From Melampsora larici-populina 98AG31 (lineage: Eukaryota; Basidiomycota; Pucciniomycetes; Pucciniales; Melampsoraceae): a DNA stretch of 64,000 nt. This document shows positions 12,588 to 25,006 of the stretch, in pieces. Where the stretch lies: NCBI RefSeq assembly GCF_000204055.1, contig NW_006768831.1, positions 62,001 to 126,000 of the forward strand, given 5' to 3'. The position numbers and the translations under genes are program-made. Below the pieces are notes generated by a model. The model ran no database searches and was not told where the DNA came from. It worked only from the letters and a program-made list of their open reading frames with translations. Numbering within the stretch: the stretch's first letter is position 1; every line of letters starts with the position of its first letter.

Positions 12588-14555
12588 GATTAACTTGAAG
12601 AAGAAAAAGATTTTAGATCATTTGAAGCTTTTTTTGCCTTGTTGTTGTTGTTGTGTGGATTTTTTGGGATGGGTTAGGCGGCTTGGTGAAAGAGAGTTTT
12701 GTTCAGCTATTGAATTACCCTCTTACTTGTTTTTTTTAGGAGACGGTGAGAATGAGATTGAGAATTAAATGATTAGAGGATAAATCAGAATTCCAGTCTT
12801 TGAGAAAGTACTAAAGAATACAACCTTTGATGAGGCAAGATGAGTCACACGTCTTTGTGATGATATCTATCTGAATGAATTGGATTCTGTCTGAGTGTTT
12901 TTGATGTTCTTTAGTCTGATGAAGATTCTCATTCGAATCCTGGGATAATTGGATTCACTGACTCCTTAGGGTTAGGGGAGACCTCAAAAAGCTGTAGGGA
13001 AGTGCAAATGATGCAGGCTTGAAAACATCTTGGTATCTGATTTGTAGAACCCCCCTTCAATCTCTTGGACTCTATATTTGATTTCAGATGGTTTACATAT
13101 TTACGGTACTCAAAGTTGTGTATACAGCCAAAAGTATATTTTAATTTTTTTGCCCGCCAAAAAAAAGTATACACAACAAAGTATACACGAAGTATACACA
13201 ACTTTGAGTACCCTAATTGATCAGTTATGCATATATGCGGAAATAGGCCAAAATACATAGCATTATGCATTTTTGCAGGTTATGAGCTAGGCTTCAAGAC
13301 TTAGGGCTCAAGGTTTATGCCTAACTATGTACGTTTTATCCTGTATTTTGAGTAAAAGCTATGCAATTGGGCTTCTAAGACTCGGTTTTTTTGGGTTTTG
13401 ACTTATGCATTATCATTTTTGACAAAATTATGCAATAAATCCAACTTTTAGCCCGCACCAAGTCGGGGGAAGTCCTGGCCTATGCAAAAAGGCTGATTAT
13501 GCAGTTGCGCGGGTATGCAATTGCGCGGGTTTGACTGTATAGTTCTTGTATAGTTTTCTGTGTATAGTTTTTTTTGGCAGGGAAAAAGAAGCCAAAAGTA
13601 TATTTTAATTTTTTTGCCCGCCAAAAAAAAGTATACACAACTTTGAGTACCCTAATTGATCAATATATTTCCACCCTCCATACATAAACAGCTAGCCAGC
13701 AAGAAAAGTCATGCTAGATAATATCTTCATATGGTTATGAGAAGTGCTTGAAGTATATCTGGCTTGAATATTTCTTATCCTCAGGTCAAAAAACTAGTTT
13801 AGTTGTCTTGGGGCCTAACACTTCTTCCTTTTGATACTAGTCAAGAGCTGGTCTCAGTTCCTTATGTATTTTTGATTTATGACAGTGTAAGTGGAGACAG
13901 AAGCAGAACAAGGAAAGGAAACCATGAGATTTGTATAAGACTTACAAAGACAAAGCCTCTGATAAGAACATGGGGTGGCTGATCTCTACATTAGAGATTT
14001 ATGGCCGGTGGTTCAGGAGATTGATGGATAGTAAAGAAGGAATAGCGTGCATAGTCTAATGATTTTAAACCATTAGGTGATCTTGATCTAAGATAGTTTA
14101 TAGATGAATGTGTTCTGCACAGGACTTTCAAGGACATTCTAAGAGAACTTAAGAGAGTCAAAAAAGTTCTAGGAGTAAAACACCACTCTAGAAATGGGCC
14201 TGCCCTTCATTCCGCTCATTTGTCACTTGTACCAACTCACAAAAATACGCTTTTGAACTTGAATTGATGAGTCTTTTGAATTTCCATATACACTATTGTC
14301 ATTCTAACCAGAGAAATCATAAACAGACAGAAAACACAATCAAGAACAAGGAATCGAAAAAAAAGAAAATATATAACAGTTAAGAAGGGGAAAAAACATA
14401 TAGCCACTCGAACCAAATATGATCAATGAAAAAATGTAATCTTAACACAAGATCTTGAACTTCATAAACTCAAATGAACAATTGAGTGACATATGTGGAA
14501 AGAGACAGATGAGACAACAAATCATACGATACAGTATAAAGATTATCTATTTTTT
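12588..14555. repeat. AT-rich intergenic DNA with duplicated inverted-repeat element
   Basis: No gene was recognised. At 13103-13212 an inverted-repeat element reads ggtactcaaagttgtgtata inward from both ends and may be flanked by TA, as in Tc1/mariner-type MITEs. Its interior and right end (about 13132-13225) recur at 13588-13665, including the flanking taattgatca, so this is a local duplication. Between the copies the motif tatgcaattgcgcgggt recurs and ends at ggtttgactgta (13532-13543), which resembles a pogo/Tigger terminus. Confidence 0.55.
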
Positions 14556-15221
14556 TCAAGCATGGAGTGTGGGTGTGACATTGAAGAATAAAGATAAATC
14601 CCTCTGATCCCAATGTTTACGATTAAAAGCTCCAAATCGACCATTATTGTAATAAAATAATAAATGACTCTTGTTTGGGATATAAATGTAATAGTTATTG
14701 TAGATAGTAACAGGTGGACCGTTTAGAATGTTACTATAACCACGTGGGATGACTGGAATATGTTTTGTAAAGTATCGGTGACGAGGAATATAATCTTGGA
14801 CTGAGATACATTGATTTTGACTAAAAACACAAAAGTGATCTTGATAATTCACGACTTGATATCCATTAAAAGTATAAATCTTTAAAACTCTATCGTAAGT
14901 CCAAGTAGGTCGAACAGTTAAGTCTTGTCCTAGTTCTGCGAAGAACTTTTCGGTAATTTGACCTTTTGCCACTATTCCATCGACAACTGTGAATGAAAAA
15001 TTACTATGTGTCAGCACTGAGTCCTATATGAATGATGCCTCGAGGCTAAGTGTAATCTTTACCTTGAGTAGACGTAGGATTAAAATCTGCAGTTACAAAT
15101 AAAGTCAGCTTTCTTATCAATCTAACAGATGACTTTAAGAGTAAAACTTACCCGTAGCGTAACCGGTGCCCAGAAGAGCTACTACAGTAAAAATGATGAG
15201 TGACTTTAGAGCAACATACAT
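14556..15221 (-). CDS. Small secreted protein, candidate effector
   Basis: Three exons. Exon 1 (15221-15152) encodes a signal peptide, MYVALKSLIIFTVVALLGTG. A tiny second exon (ATTTTAATCC...) encodes DFNPTSTQ, and exon 3 encodes the rest, beginning VVDGIVAKGQITEKF and ending at 14556. The mature protein is about 150 aa and rich in Tyr, Asn and His (YNNYYIYIPNKSHLLFYYNN), with just two cysteines spaced FCVFSQNQC. No transmembrane segment follows the signal peptide. No known domain was recognised. Size, secretion signal and lack of homology fit rust candidate effectors, but function is unproven. Splice boundaries are GGTAAG and TTCACAG and the phases match. Confidence 0.72.
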
Positions 15222-16411
15222 TTTATGAGTCCGACGGATGAAGGTGAGGATGACTTGAGTTGAGGAATAACAGTAGAGCTGATAATGAGATGAAGAGGGT
15301 CTTTATTGATTGGAATCAGAGAATGCGGAAGAAGCAGATGAAGTGTGATGGTATGAGAGGTTGGAAGTCGAGTCAAACCCCTGCCCTCTTATAGGTAAGT
15401 TATTGGTGGACATAATCATCATCTGCAGAAATTTGCAAGTTGGTATGTAGAACTAATCAAGTGTCCACCGAGGAAGTATGGTAGCTTTGCTTGATCGAAG
15501 ATGATGAACTGATTTTTGAACACGGTTTTTTTGGACCGCGTTGGACCAGTTGTTGATCGGATCCGCTCCTCCTTTGACTCCAAGACACCTCATGATATGA
15601 TCGCTTCAGAATGAAGAGACCAGATGCGCTAACTCGATAGACTGCAAGTCACACTGATCTTTACTGATTCCCTCATCCTCCTCATATGTTCGTTCAAGCC
15701 TGTATGGACATAGTTCCTTAGTACATACACGCCGGGACTTATCGAGAATTTTTATCCAAGCTGAACCTAAGGAGATCCTCACACGCTCACAAGATGCTCG
15801 TAAATGAATGAAAGAAGGCAATTCTGCTCACCTTTACGAGTGCTAGAGTATGTTCTTAGTTGCAAGTTGCTCACTTAACATACATAGTTCTAAAATTGTA
15901 TTATTCTTTTTTGGTGTTTGTGTTTACCATGATTCTGATGAACAAGAAAACTTGAAGGCCTACTGCTCATACATGCTCTCAGGCGATTTGAAAAAGAAAC
16001 GTTCCTACTTTTCATCAGCTGAAGCCTGGCCTCCTTCAACACCCCTCCTATCCCACCTTCTGCTCTTGGTTCATTTGCCAAGAAACATATGTGGAACTAA
16101 CGGCAGCGGTGGTATAACAACCTCTAACAACGGTAAATAGTAAGCCAGCTCAAACACAAAGAGTCAAAGGCAGGTTTGATGCTCGGACCAAATAAATGCT
16201 ATTCAAAATCCATCAAGTGGGAGTGCCACTCTAGGAGAGTATTGAGAAACCTCGCTGGAGGAACAAGGCTTGTGTGAGGCTGTATCTGTATTGACATTCG
16301 AGTACGATCACATGTCGTCGCACATCGTAAAAGTAGAGTGAGTTTCATTTTTCACGTTTTTCCAACCCAACGGGTAGATCGGGATTCTGGATTATGGCTG
16401 AGAATTCTCGG
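15222..16411. other. Intergenic region, no gene recognised
   Basis: Short open frames only. The 15850-16140 plus frame has no recognisable domain, signal peptide or splice support. The region serves as the 5' flank of the secreted-protein gene on its left side. Confidence 0.45.
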
Positions 16412-17048
16412 AGCTCAGCTTAGCTTAACTAAGCCCCTCGCGCGGCCGCGTCCGCGCCCTCGAAAGAGGGGCTTATGACTAAAACGGGTTTTTTGGCTGT
16501 GTGACTCCATGTTTTAAGTACCCTTATGTTGTTTNNNNNNNNNNNNNNNNNNNNNNNNNNNNNNNNNNNNNNNNNNNNNNNNNNNNNNNNNNNNNNNNNN
16601 NNNNNNNNNNNNNNNNNNNNNNNNNNNNNNNNNNATCTTTTCATGAGCAAAGACATCCCTGCATGGCTTGAGAGCTGTGCTGAGGATGCGAAAAACAGGC
16701 CTTACGCTGTGTTGTAAATGCCCTAAGACCACCTAAGCCAGCTGGATTTCCCTCGAATGAAATTCGAAAGCCGCTTAATTACCAATCTTACATCACGATT
16801 TCAAAGCACTTCTGCTTCATCTAAACCAAAGTAAATGGTACTGTGTTATGTACAACTTGATGAGGAATAACATACTGGAAGGTCTGAAAAATTTAAGAAA
16901 ATGGGAAGAGCAGAGACGAGAAAAACAACATAAGGGTACTTAAAACATGGAGTCACACAGCCAAAAAACCCGTTTTAGTCATAAGCCCCTCTTTCGAGGG
17001 CGCGGACGCGGCCGCGCGAGGGGCTTAGTTAAGCTAAGAGCTCAGCTG
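16412..17048. repeat. Fold-back element with ~123-bp inverted arms
   Basis: Left arm 16412-16534 and right arm about 16924-17048 are near-perfect inverted copies. They share cttaactaagcccctcgcgc, the GC-rich cgcggccgcg core, aaaacgggttttttggct and gtacccttatgttgttt. The loop between them contains the assembly gap and a short unique part. No transposase is visible. The outer ends touch gagaattc motifs (also at 18980-19005), so exact termini are unclear. Likely a non-autonomous DNA transposon. Confidence 0.8.
16535..16634. other. Assembly gap (100 N)
   Basis: Exactly 100 N, the usual placeholder for unknown length. It falls at the inner end of a long inverted-repeat arm, where assemblers commonly break. 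Confidence 0.99.
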
Positions 17049-17101
17049 AGAATTCATCTGAAACACGTACAGAACTGCTAGGCCAATGCTTGTATTCAAA
17101 C

Positions 17102-17467
17102 TAGGGCTGTGACCCGGCCCTGAGAGTTCGTGGCCGGCCCCGGGGCCAAGCCCGACCCTGGGTAGACCCAAGGTCCCCTGGAAACTTCTCAGGGCCGACC
17201 AGGGCCTGCCCGAATCTCAGGCCTTGGGTGTCCAGGCAGGGCCGGGCCCAGATTTACGAGTAAAAAACCCTTGGAAAGGGGAAATTTTTATATAATTTTT
17301 GGCGAAAACAGGATCGGGCAGTCGGCCGGGCCGGGTGCCCGGGGCGCCCGCAGGGCTTTGCACCCGATTCTGATTAGGTTTCAGAGCCCCGAGGCCGGGA
17401 CCGCCAGCGTTGAAAATATCGCCGGGCACCTTCGGCCCGGCAGGGCCGGGACCGGGTCACAGCCCTA
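17102..17467. repeat. GC-rich inverted-repeat element
   Basis: Begins TAGGGCTGTGACCCGGCCCT and ends with its inverted counterpart, GGGTCACAGCCCTA. The interior is made of ggccgggcc-like self-complementary units and is strikingly GC-rich against AT-rich surroundings. Flanking TA on each side could be the target duplication. A truncated relative lies at about 39149-39290. Confidence 0.7.
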
Positions 17468-19561
17468 ATTCAAACTTTTGATCCTGGACTGCGGTACACG
17501 TGACCCTCAGCTGCTGCAATTGACCCATTTTCATGGGTCTATAGGCATGTTCCCATCCGACCTCATCTGACTCTATCTCGATTCTCAGCCATGTTGTGCA
17601 AATCATACGGTCTTTGATTAAGTATCTTGGATCAATGTGAGTGAATCATCACAAACCCATCTATCTATCAAGTACCCTCAATTCTGTTGATTCAGGTCTT
17701 GATAAGAGATTCTGGTATCAATCCACCATAGGGGTTAAAGCCTAAGGAAGGCTTCAGATCTATAGCGAAACCGATGTAATGAGTTCATCCCCATACATAG
17801 CAATACCCCCAAAACACACAAAGATATGTGGAAGATATCATTCTAGAGACAATCTAGATAGAATGTAATGACAAAATATAAACAATGCTGAGCAGAGGAA
17901 ACCTCATTTCTCGTTTTGGGGGTTTTGGTGAAAAAAAACACCTCAAACTCAAAGACGCTCACGAGTCACCTCCCAAAAAGTAGAAATGTGAAAGAAGACA
18001 AAGACTTAAATTCTTTTCCTTTTGCATTCTGATATTCAGAAAGAAGAACAAAAAAAGATAAAAGTAAGACAAAGATAAAAATGACAATTTAGATGATCCG
18101 ATTATGGATCCGAAAACCTTTTTACTTTTGTTTTGTGCTTTCTTGTTATGAAGTTGGTCGTCCAAAAAAACAAAACAAAAACAATAAAATTTAAAATAAT
18201 TCATCAGTTAAATCCTCATATCAATCGCAAGATGGGCATATGCAATAAATTACATGCTCCGACTTACACAACAGTCCCAGTAAACTCATCTCTATACCTC
18301 TCCTTGGTTCATTTTCGGGGGTCGAATTGAAATTCAAGTGAATTGTTGCTTGAAATGGAATCCTGCCATTTTTGACTCAAATCATCCAGCATTTTACAAG
18401 CTTCAATCTGTTAAATCTTGATTGATCATGTGTTGGTCGAGATAAAGAGGAATAATTTTTTAATCTCAATTTGCTTAGTTGATTGTTTTTTATGTCTATT
18501 GATTTGAACAAGCGCATTTAATTCAATCTTGAATCGTTTTCTATTTTTTTGATTTCCTTCTCAAGCAAAAACATGAATAATATCCTGAATCGAATTCGAG
18601 CATTTTGTAAGCTTTTCATTCAAGAACCCGACTTTTTGTTGTCCCAATTGTGATTTAGCAGTTTTTGATGAGGTTCCATGTTTCTGGCTTGATTGGATCA
18701 TTAATATGGTATGTTGGATTATGTTGACTTGGAATTCGGTTTGGTTTTGTTCATTTGATGTGGGTTGACGAGGGTTGTTGAACTTGCAAAGATTAAAAAT
18801 TCAGGCAGGTGGAAAAGTTGAGGATTGTGCGTGTGGCGAAGCCGCGACGCTATGGGTTGCTGAAGGTGTGATGCTAAGGGCTACGAGGCCCGCGCGCAGC
18901 AAATGGGGACCGGTCCATCCGGCTACAAGGATATGCGCAAATACATGTATGTCTATACGTGGCTCTGTATAATGACCTGAGAATTCTCACTGAGAATTCT
19001 CACAGATAATCCAGAACCCCGATGCTCCCAACCCAACCCCGACCTTATGATCTCTCCTTTTGCTGTGATGCAACTCTAAACAGACAACCAAAGCTCTTTT
19101 TGATCTGATGTACTTGGAAAACATGAGACACGATGGTATGTCCTCAGGGAGTTCAAGAGAAAAAGCTGAGTCCTAGGCTGCAGGCACCTCAAAATAATGT
19201 TAGCATGATTTAATTCTTCTTGAATTAGTGAGCAGAGACCAACAAGTTCTTTCATATTTCAATTTCATTTCAAGGAGTGGGAGAAAACAAGTCAAACACA
19301 TGAAGTGAACATCCTAGATTTTGCAAACCTGTAAAGAAACTCTCATGGGTTATGTTTCTGAAAAGAAACTTGATGTACATTTTTTCATTGTATGTACAAA
19401 CTGCTCGGATACCGAGATGAAATGTAACCCACAAAGTCCATAAAAAGATGAGACGTTGAAGCCCAAAAGATAGAGCAAGTGATAGAAATGATTTGAAAAA
19501 GAGAAGAAGTGCTATGTGTGAATTGAATAGGGAAAAGAAAGATGTAGGTCCATTATTCTCA
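17468..19561. other. Intergenic region, no gene recognised
   Basis: About 2 kb of AT-rich sequence without a recognisable gene. A GC-richer patch sits at about 18815-18925. The motif gagaattctcactgagaattctc at 18981-19003 is two copies of the palindrome gagaattctc, also seen beside the fold-back element. Confidence 0.45.
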
Positions 19562-21085
19562 TCACCTTGATACTTGAAGAGTTGGTGCTTTGGTAGTATG
19601 AATGTGAGGTTTTGTTGAATCAGAGGTACAGGTCGTTAAAACATCATAAGCCCATTCGGCCATAAGTCCATGTGTGAGTTTTTGAGGATGACCCGGAAGA
19701 TAATGCTACAATAATACCCAAGAATGGTTAGCCTCATATTATCATCTATGATTCTCTTCAATATATCATATGGTTATGAATAACTTACGAGATAGACATC
19801 TGGGTTTGAACATGCACCTTCAATTGTGGTTTGATTCTTTAGACAAGAAGTAGTATGTTGATATCTGTGATGTAAAAAATGAGATTTTGTTAGACTTCAA
19901 TATCAAATCATAACTGAAACTGAAACAAAAAAAGAACTGACCCAAAAGATTGAGGATCCGAAAAGATAGCAGTATAAAGTTCAGAAAAATCAACATATCC
20001 AATTTGAGTAGATGGAAACTTTTCTCTAAGGATTTTTAAATCATTCCAAATCAAATTATTAAACCCTTCCAATGGTTCAGAAATCATAGGAGGTGCTTTG
20101 ATTGATCAATTAAACTCAAATCAGTTTCAATTAAAAAGAAGATGATTCAAGTTATCAAATGAAATATTCCTACTCACAAAGAACTACTACATTTCTAAAG
20201 CCAGATTTAAGTAACCTTTTAGTTTCATGGATCAGTTTTCTGGCAGAACCTGTAAGGTTGTGTTCACCACGACGAGAGGCAGAAGCCCAATCATTAATTC
20301 CATAGGATATCATGACAAGCGTTCTGTGTTCATCAAAGGATTAGTGAATGAATCTAATTTGAAGAAGATTTGAGAGACTTACGAGGCTGCGGTGATGTTA
20401 TTATGTTGATCCAGAAACACCTGAACGTGTTCAATCATGTCTGATTGTGTTATCTAAAAAAAGTTCATTTTTCAACATCCTCAGCAATTTCTTTTGAGGG
20501 AAAGAAAGTAAGGAAGAAGTACTCTTCTAATTTGCAAACTTACGTTGGTAGGTGATAGTAAATGAGAAACAGAGGCACCACCTCGAGCATAGTCCCTTAC
20601 AACAGCGTTAATCTCTTTACCGAATTGTTCGATATATACCATCCCATTCGAAGCACGACCACTTTCGGAAATAAAAAAAGTATGATAATACGGATTCGGT
20701 TTTATGAAGTTTATTATAATTCACTTACCCAATCTTGGGATTCTTGGGGTTTTGCTTATTTGGTACGAGTGGAGGAGCAACCCCACCTTGTTGTTGTCCA
20801 TTAGCCATAAAGCTATCGCCAAACCCGTAAATTGTCTAAATGTTCAAATCAAAGATTAGTATTAAAACCTTTTAATAAGATTGTTTTTTTTGATTAAGAA
20901 GGATTTACTTTGATGTCATCTAGATTGATACCAGTATTGAAATTATTAAAACGAGGAGACTCTAAGGTACCACATTTCGGTTTGACCGCTAATTTCAATG
21001 GTGAAGTATCAATTGTCTTTTCTTTTGCTTCGGTGAACGTGAGCATGAGTAAGATCATCAAGGAAGAAAAGATTGGACTACACAT
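19562..21085 (-). CDS. Secreted SGNH/GDSL esterase (CE16-like)
   Basis: Multi-exon gene with start MCSPIFSSLMILLMLTFTEA, a signal peptide. The SGNH block I reads TIYGFGDSFMANGQ (nucleophile Ser). Block II lies around GRASNGMVYIEQFGKE and VVRDYARGGASVSHLL. Block III is MISYGINDWASA (Asn). The C-terminal block has YYLPGHPQKLTHGLMAEWAY, ending near TLQVSR. Exons are separated by about six introns of 50-90 bp with GTAAGT/GTGAGT donors; not every junction was verified. The fold belongs to plant-polysaccharide deacetylases and esterases (CE16-like), here secreted. The usual Asp three residues before the catalytic His appears to be Leu (YLPGHP against WDxxHP), so activity may be altered. Confidence 0.85.
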
Positions 21086-22117
21086 CTTGTGAAAACTAAG
21101 AAAGATACACTGATGAAAAAAGAGGTATGTACACAGATTGAAATTGAAAAAAAGGTTCAAAAGATTGAGAAACGCGGAAAAAGACGAGTAGCGCTGGCTG
21201 GGACTCCAAGGGTGTGTTCTTATACTCCTCAAAGAAGCAAAGAAACATGAGGGCGAGTGTCTTGTCTCCGAAGACCCCACAATGCCGAGCTTGTCTAGAA
21301 ATCTCGCAACATTCTGAGAATGCCAGTCTTCCAGAATGTTTGCTCCAGACAAGAAGAGCGTACCGCGCAAGGTCCCTCACGACTGACCGTGGCGACTGTA
21401 ACTGGCTCAAAATATGGCCACAGCCTGCCACAGCCAACTGCGCCGGTGGCCAACAGGGCAGAACATGTGGGTGAGCCTAGTTGTACATAGTCGCGGAGAA
21501 TGTCAGGGACTCTACATCGCTCTAGATGCCACCCAGAACCTCGCTCAGCCGATCCGACACAGGTTATCAACCATGCCTCAATAACAGGGATCGCCGCAGC
21601 AGAGTCGAGGCTCGGCAAGAATTTAAAGCTTACGAAAGAATCCCTTTACGGGCGTTGGAAATATTTTTGATTGAACTTAGCAGGACGCTTGGTCAAACGA
21701 GAAAAAAAGACTTGTCAAAAACAAGATTCAAGGGTCCTTCGCTACTCGCCGATTGAACATTTTCAACTGTCCTGAACTACGACAAAATCTTTATACATCT
21801 TGGTCGGAACGACCAATGTCGGCTGTGAATCCACACAAACCTACACAAACCTCCACTTCAACAGGAAACAATCAAACTGTCTGTTTCGATCTGTTTCGAT
21901 ACGATCATAATGAGTTTATACTACACTATGATAGAATTGCATACGTTGACAATTGTTTTTTAAAACAAAACTTCAATACTTTCGCAAAAAAAATCACCTC
22001 CTTCTGAATCTCATCTCCACTTCTGCTAAAGACATAAACACGATTTAAATAAAAAGGATTGTGTTTTGGAATCAAAGATACCAAAACATAGTGTCCAATA
22101 CATCTTTCATAAGGGTC
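21086..22117. other. Intergenic region between esterase and peroxidase genes
   Basis: Contains a comparatively GC-rich stretch (about 21240-21620) with overlapping short frames on both strands and no recognisable protein. It may be a degenerate repeat. The left part is the esterase 5' region. Confidence 0.4.
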
Positions 22118-23386
22118 TCAAACATTTCTAGGTCTTGGACCAAAACTTGTACCCGTGTGTAACTCGATCCTTGCCATTAAGTATTGAGCACGTAGAATGC
22201 TAACCCCAAAAGCTTGACGACAAGAAGGTCTCCAATGAGGTTCAAACCTTTCAATTCCATCAATACCTGCCCAAGTACGTATCTCATCTCTTTTTCCATC
22301 AGTGATTTCGATCATCAAACCACAATTACCACTGCCGAAAAGGTCAAAGTTCAAAGCGCGATGAAAACAAGGGTTCTTGTTAGCGCATTCTATGCGACGA
22401 ATGGTCAGCGCATGTGACAGATCCTTTGGTGTTAGAGGTAATGGCGAAGCTGGAATAAATCGGTTGATGAGATCAGACCATGGACGAGACTGAGTGTCTT
22501 TGAAACCCTTGTAATCGGGATCGTAAATATCTGGACCTATGATTTCAAAATCCATCAGAAATGCATCAAAAAAAATGAAACATGTGATATCAAAATAGGA
22601 CTCAACGTAATAAGCTTGCATCGTGTTCTATAACACCATGAGTTGATATATCCGATAAGTTGATAGTTTTACGACCGTCCAGGATGGGGTAAGCGCCTAA
22701 CAAGAGCTGCATGGCTATGGTAGGTGATAGGTTGTAGGTTCGACTGATAGCGGAAGTGATTTGGTGAAAAGATAAATCTCGACCGGATGGGTTGATAATT
22801 CCTGAACAGGTGATAAGTCACGAACACGTGAAGGGAATGAACAACGACGTAATTTCGAGTAAAAGATAATGGATTGTTCAAACAAACCGTGATTGGCCAA
22901 TGCATTGAGAGCCGGACAAGGGCTTCGAGATCCATTGTTTGCCTCCTCAACATTCACCTCCTTCCATTTCCCATCAAGATAAATCCCATCCCAAACCGAC
23001 CAAATTCTAAGCCATTCTGGACATTCAGGTCCCAAAACTTTAGCAACTTGACACATCACATTTGTAAATGGATATTCAAAGAAAGGAGGAGGCCTATCAG
23101 GTGAAAATGGAAGTGGAACAGTTTGACCGATACGACGAGAAGGTGTTAAGACATTTAAGATGGTGATGATCAAGTCTGCAAAGGTTAAGACTAAGATTAA
23201 AGCTAAAGTTTGAGTAAGATGAAATAAATAGGATAAAATCTTGACCAAGGCTGGGAATGGGAAGTTGAAAGACTTTACACCAGAAAAGTCAACACTATCA
23301 ACATTATGAATCCTATAATCAGATTTTATGCCTGAGATTCTATCCATGACTATTATCGAATTAAATGTAAATGTATTTGAATTCAA
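22118..23386 (-). CDS. Heme-thiolate peroxidase (chloroperoxidase/UPO family), membrane-anchored
   Basis: Peroxidase family 2 enzyme, using a Cys-ligated heme for peroxygenation or halogenation. The PCP signature with the heme ligand is seen in SRSPCPALNALANHG. After an intron come GIINPSGRDLSFHQITSAIS and LSDISTHGVIEHDASLLR, carrying the distal Glu-His pair. After a second intron follow PDIYDPDYKGFKDT and the C-terminal domain, ending GPRPRNV. Unusually, the enzyme is preceded by a hydrophobic span, LTQTLALILVLTFADLIITI, after about 35 residues and without a typical cleavable signal, suggesting a type II membrane anchor. The start may be M at 23386 or at 23347 (MDRISG). Phases of both introns match. 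Confidence 0.88.
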
Positions 23387-25006
23387 AGAAGATGGTTTGG
23401 ATGAGATTGAGAGTCAAGGTTTAATGATTTCGAAAGGACGATTTGAGAGAAACAGGAGAAAGAGAAATATCAGCAAATTGAGAAGATAGGAGCGATGAAA
23501 GCGTTGAGTGATTTTATAAACTGGGCTCGAATCGATTTCAAGAATGACGATGTTGGAAAGATTTTAGCTAAACGGTCAACAGAAATCATCTCACCTCCAC
23601 CAACCAATCAGATCATCTTCAAAGGAAAACAAGCCCATGACGATGACGATGACTTCACAGCTTTAGAATGATAAATTAAATTCCAATCTGACAGATAAGA
23701 AATCAAGTGAACCCCAGTTTGAAATCAAAATGATTTATAAGATTCAAATGACTTCTAAGATCAGTTGTTGCTGTGCTGTGAAGAGAAGATTTCAATCTGA
23801 AAAGATTGAAGATCTTAAATAATTTAATGAGAAGTGAAAGTTATCTTTCAAGTTTACCCAGCAATCCGATTCACAGAGAACCCCAGAATAGAACCATCAA
23901 AGTTCTCTGTGCAAGAGACCTGATTTCAGAACACTCGACTGAAAAATCGCAGTGGAGTTGAGCGTCAAGGAAAGAGGACTCTGATCTTTTAGAAGAGATG
24001 GCTCAGTAGGGAGCTTTGGACAGAGTCTCTCTTACGTAGGATCATCATCAAGGTTACTAAACTATCAATTCATCATCAAAAAACCACTTATATTCTTAAT
24101 CTGATTGTACATAATGAATCCAGTTTATGACCCAAACATGAGGGTAAGCAACAGCGACACTTTCAACTTCAATCAACTTAGAAAGCCAGAAAAGGCAAAG
24201 AAAGTAGAAATCAATAAAGGAGGTTTACACATACATCGCAGTCTTGGTGGATACATAAAAAGGAGATTCGTGTACAACATATCATCGATAAATATGTTGA
24301 GTTGATTCACATTTGATTCCAGCCAGAGGGTCAACAGAACCCACTTCATGATTATCGACCAATCACATTATTCTTAAAGAAAGTCACCCAGAGTTTACCG
24401 TTTCTATCTGTGCGTATCTGAAGACTATGATGGGTTTTATAAATGCATGGATATGGAAATACTAGGAATCTCATCAAGCTTGATTCCCTAGACAGTCGAA
24501 GTGAAGCACCACTTTGAATAGTATGTGAATAACATTGAAGTACTAAATTTTGGTGTAGTGTATGAAAGCTAACAACTGTGAAAGCTCTTCTAACCTGAAT
24601 GCAAGCCACAAAACATAAGCAATACTACAAGGACATCTCATGAAAGATGGCAATATGTCCTAATCAACATCCTGGATATGGGGCCAACGAGATTTGGTTA
24701 GATGCATAGTTTTTTTAGATCAGTCGTTAAGCATAGTAAATAGGAAAAAATTTGATACTTGCATACTGCATTTCAGAATTGATAAATTGAAGCTAAAATT
24801 CTTCTCAAGATCATCACCAGGACTAAAAGAATTTGCTCAAATCACTTCATGATATCTTTTACATGTGCCTGGCTTTCCTTATTTTAATTACCAATTATCA
24901 AATACGGGCCTTACTCTGAGGAAACCAATATAAACTGTGGTATCAATCTTTTTACAATTTTTTTTTTGAGTAAGAAGAAAAAACAAACAAATTTAAGAAA
25001 CATTAG
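23387..25006. other. Intergenic region, no gene recognised
   Basis: AT-rich DNA with only short frames on both strands, none with a recognisable domain. Homopyrimidine runs near 24955-24970 lie at the 3' end of the uL14 gene. Confidence 0.4.

Noticed and set aside
16429..16732. Open frames spanning the assembly gap
   Set aside because: They consist largely of unknown residues and are artefacts of N translation.
21214..21756. Overlapping frames in the GC-richer patch
   Set aside because: Open on both strands at once, which reflects base composition; no recognisable protein.
24105..24609. Short frames 24105-24305 (+) and 24352-24609 (-)
   Set aside because: No domain, signal peptide, splice partners or composition bias; not supportable.
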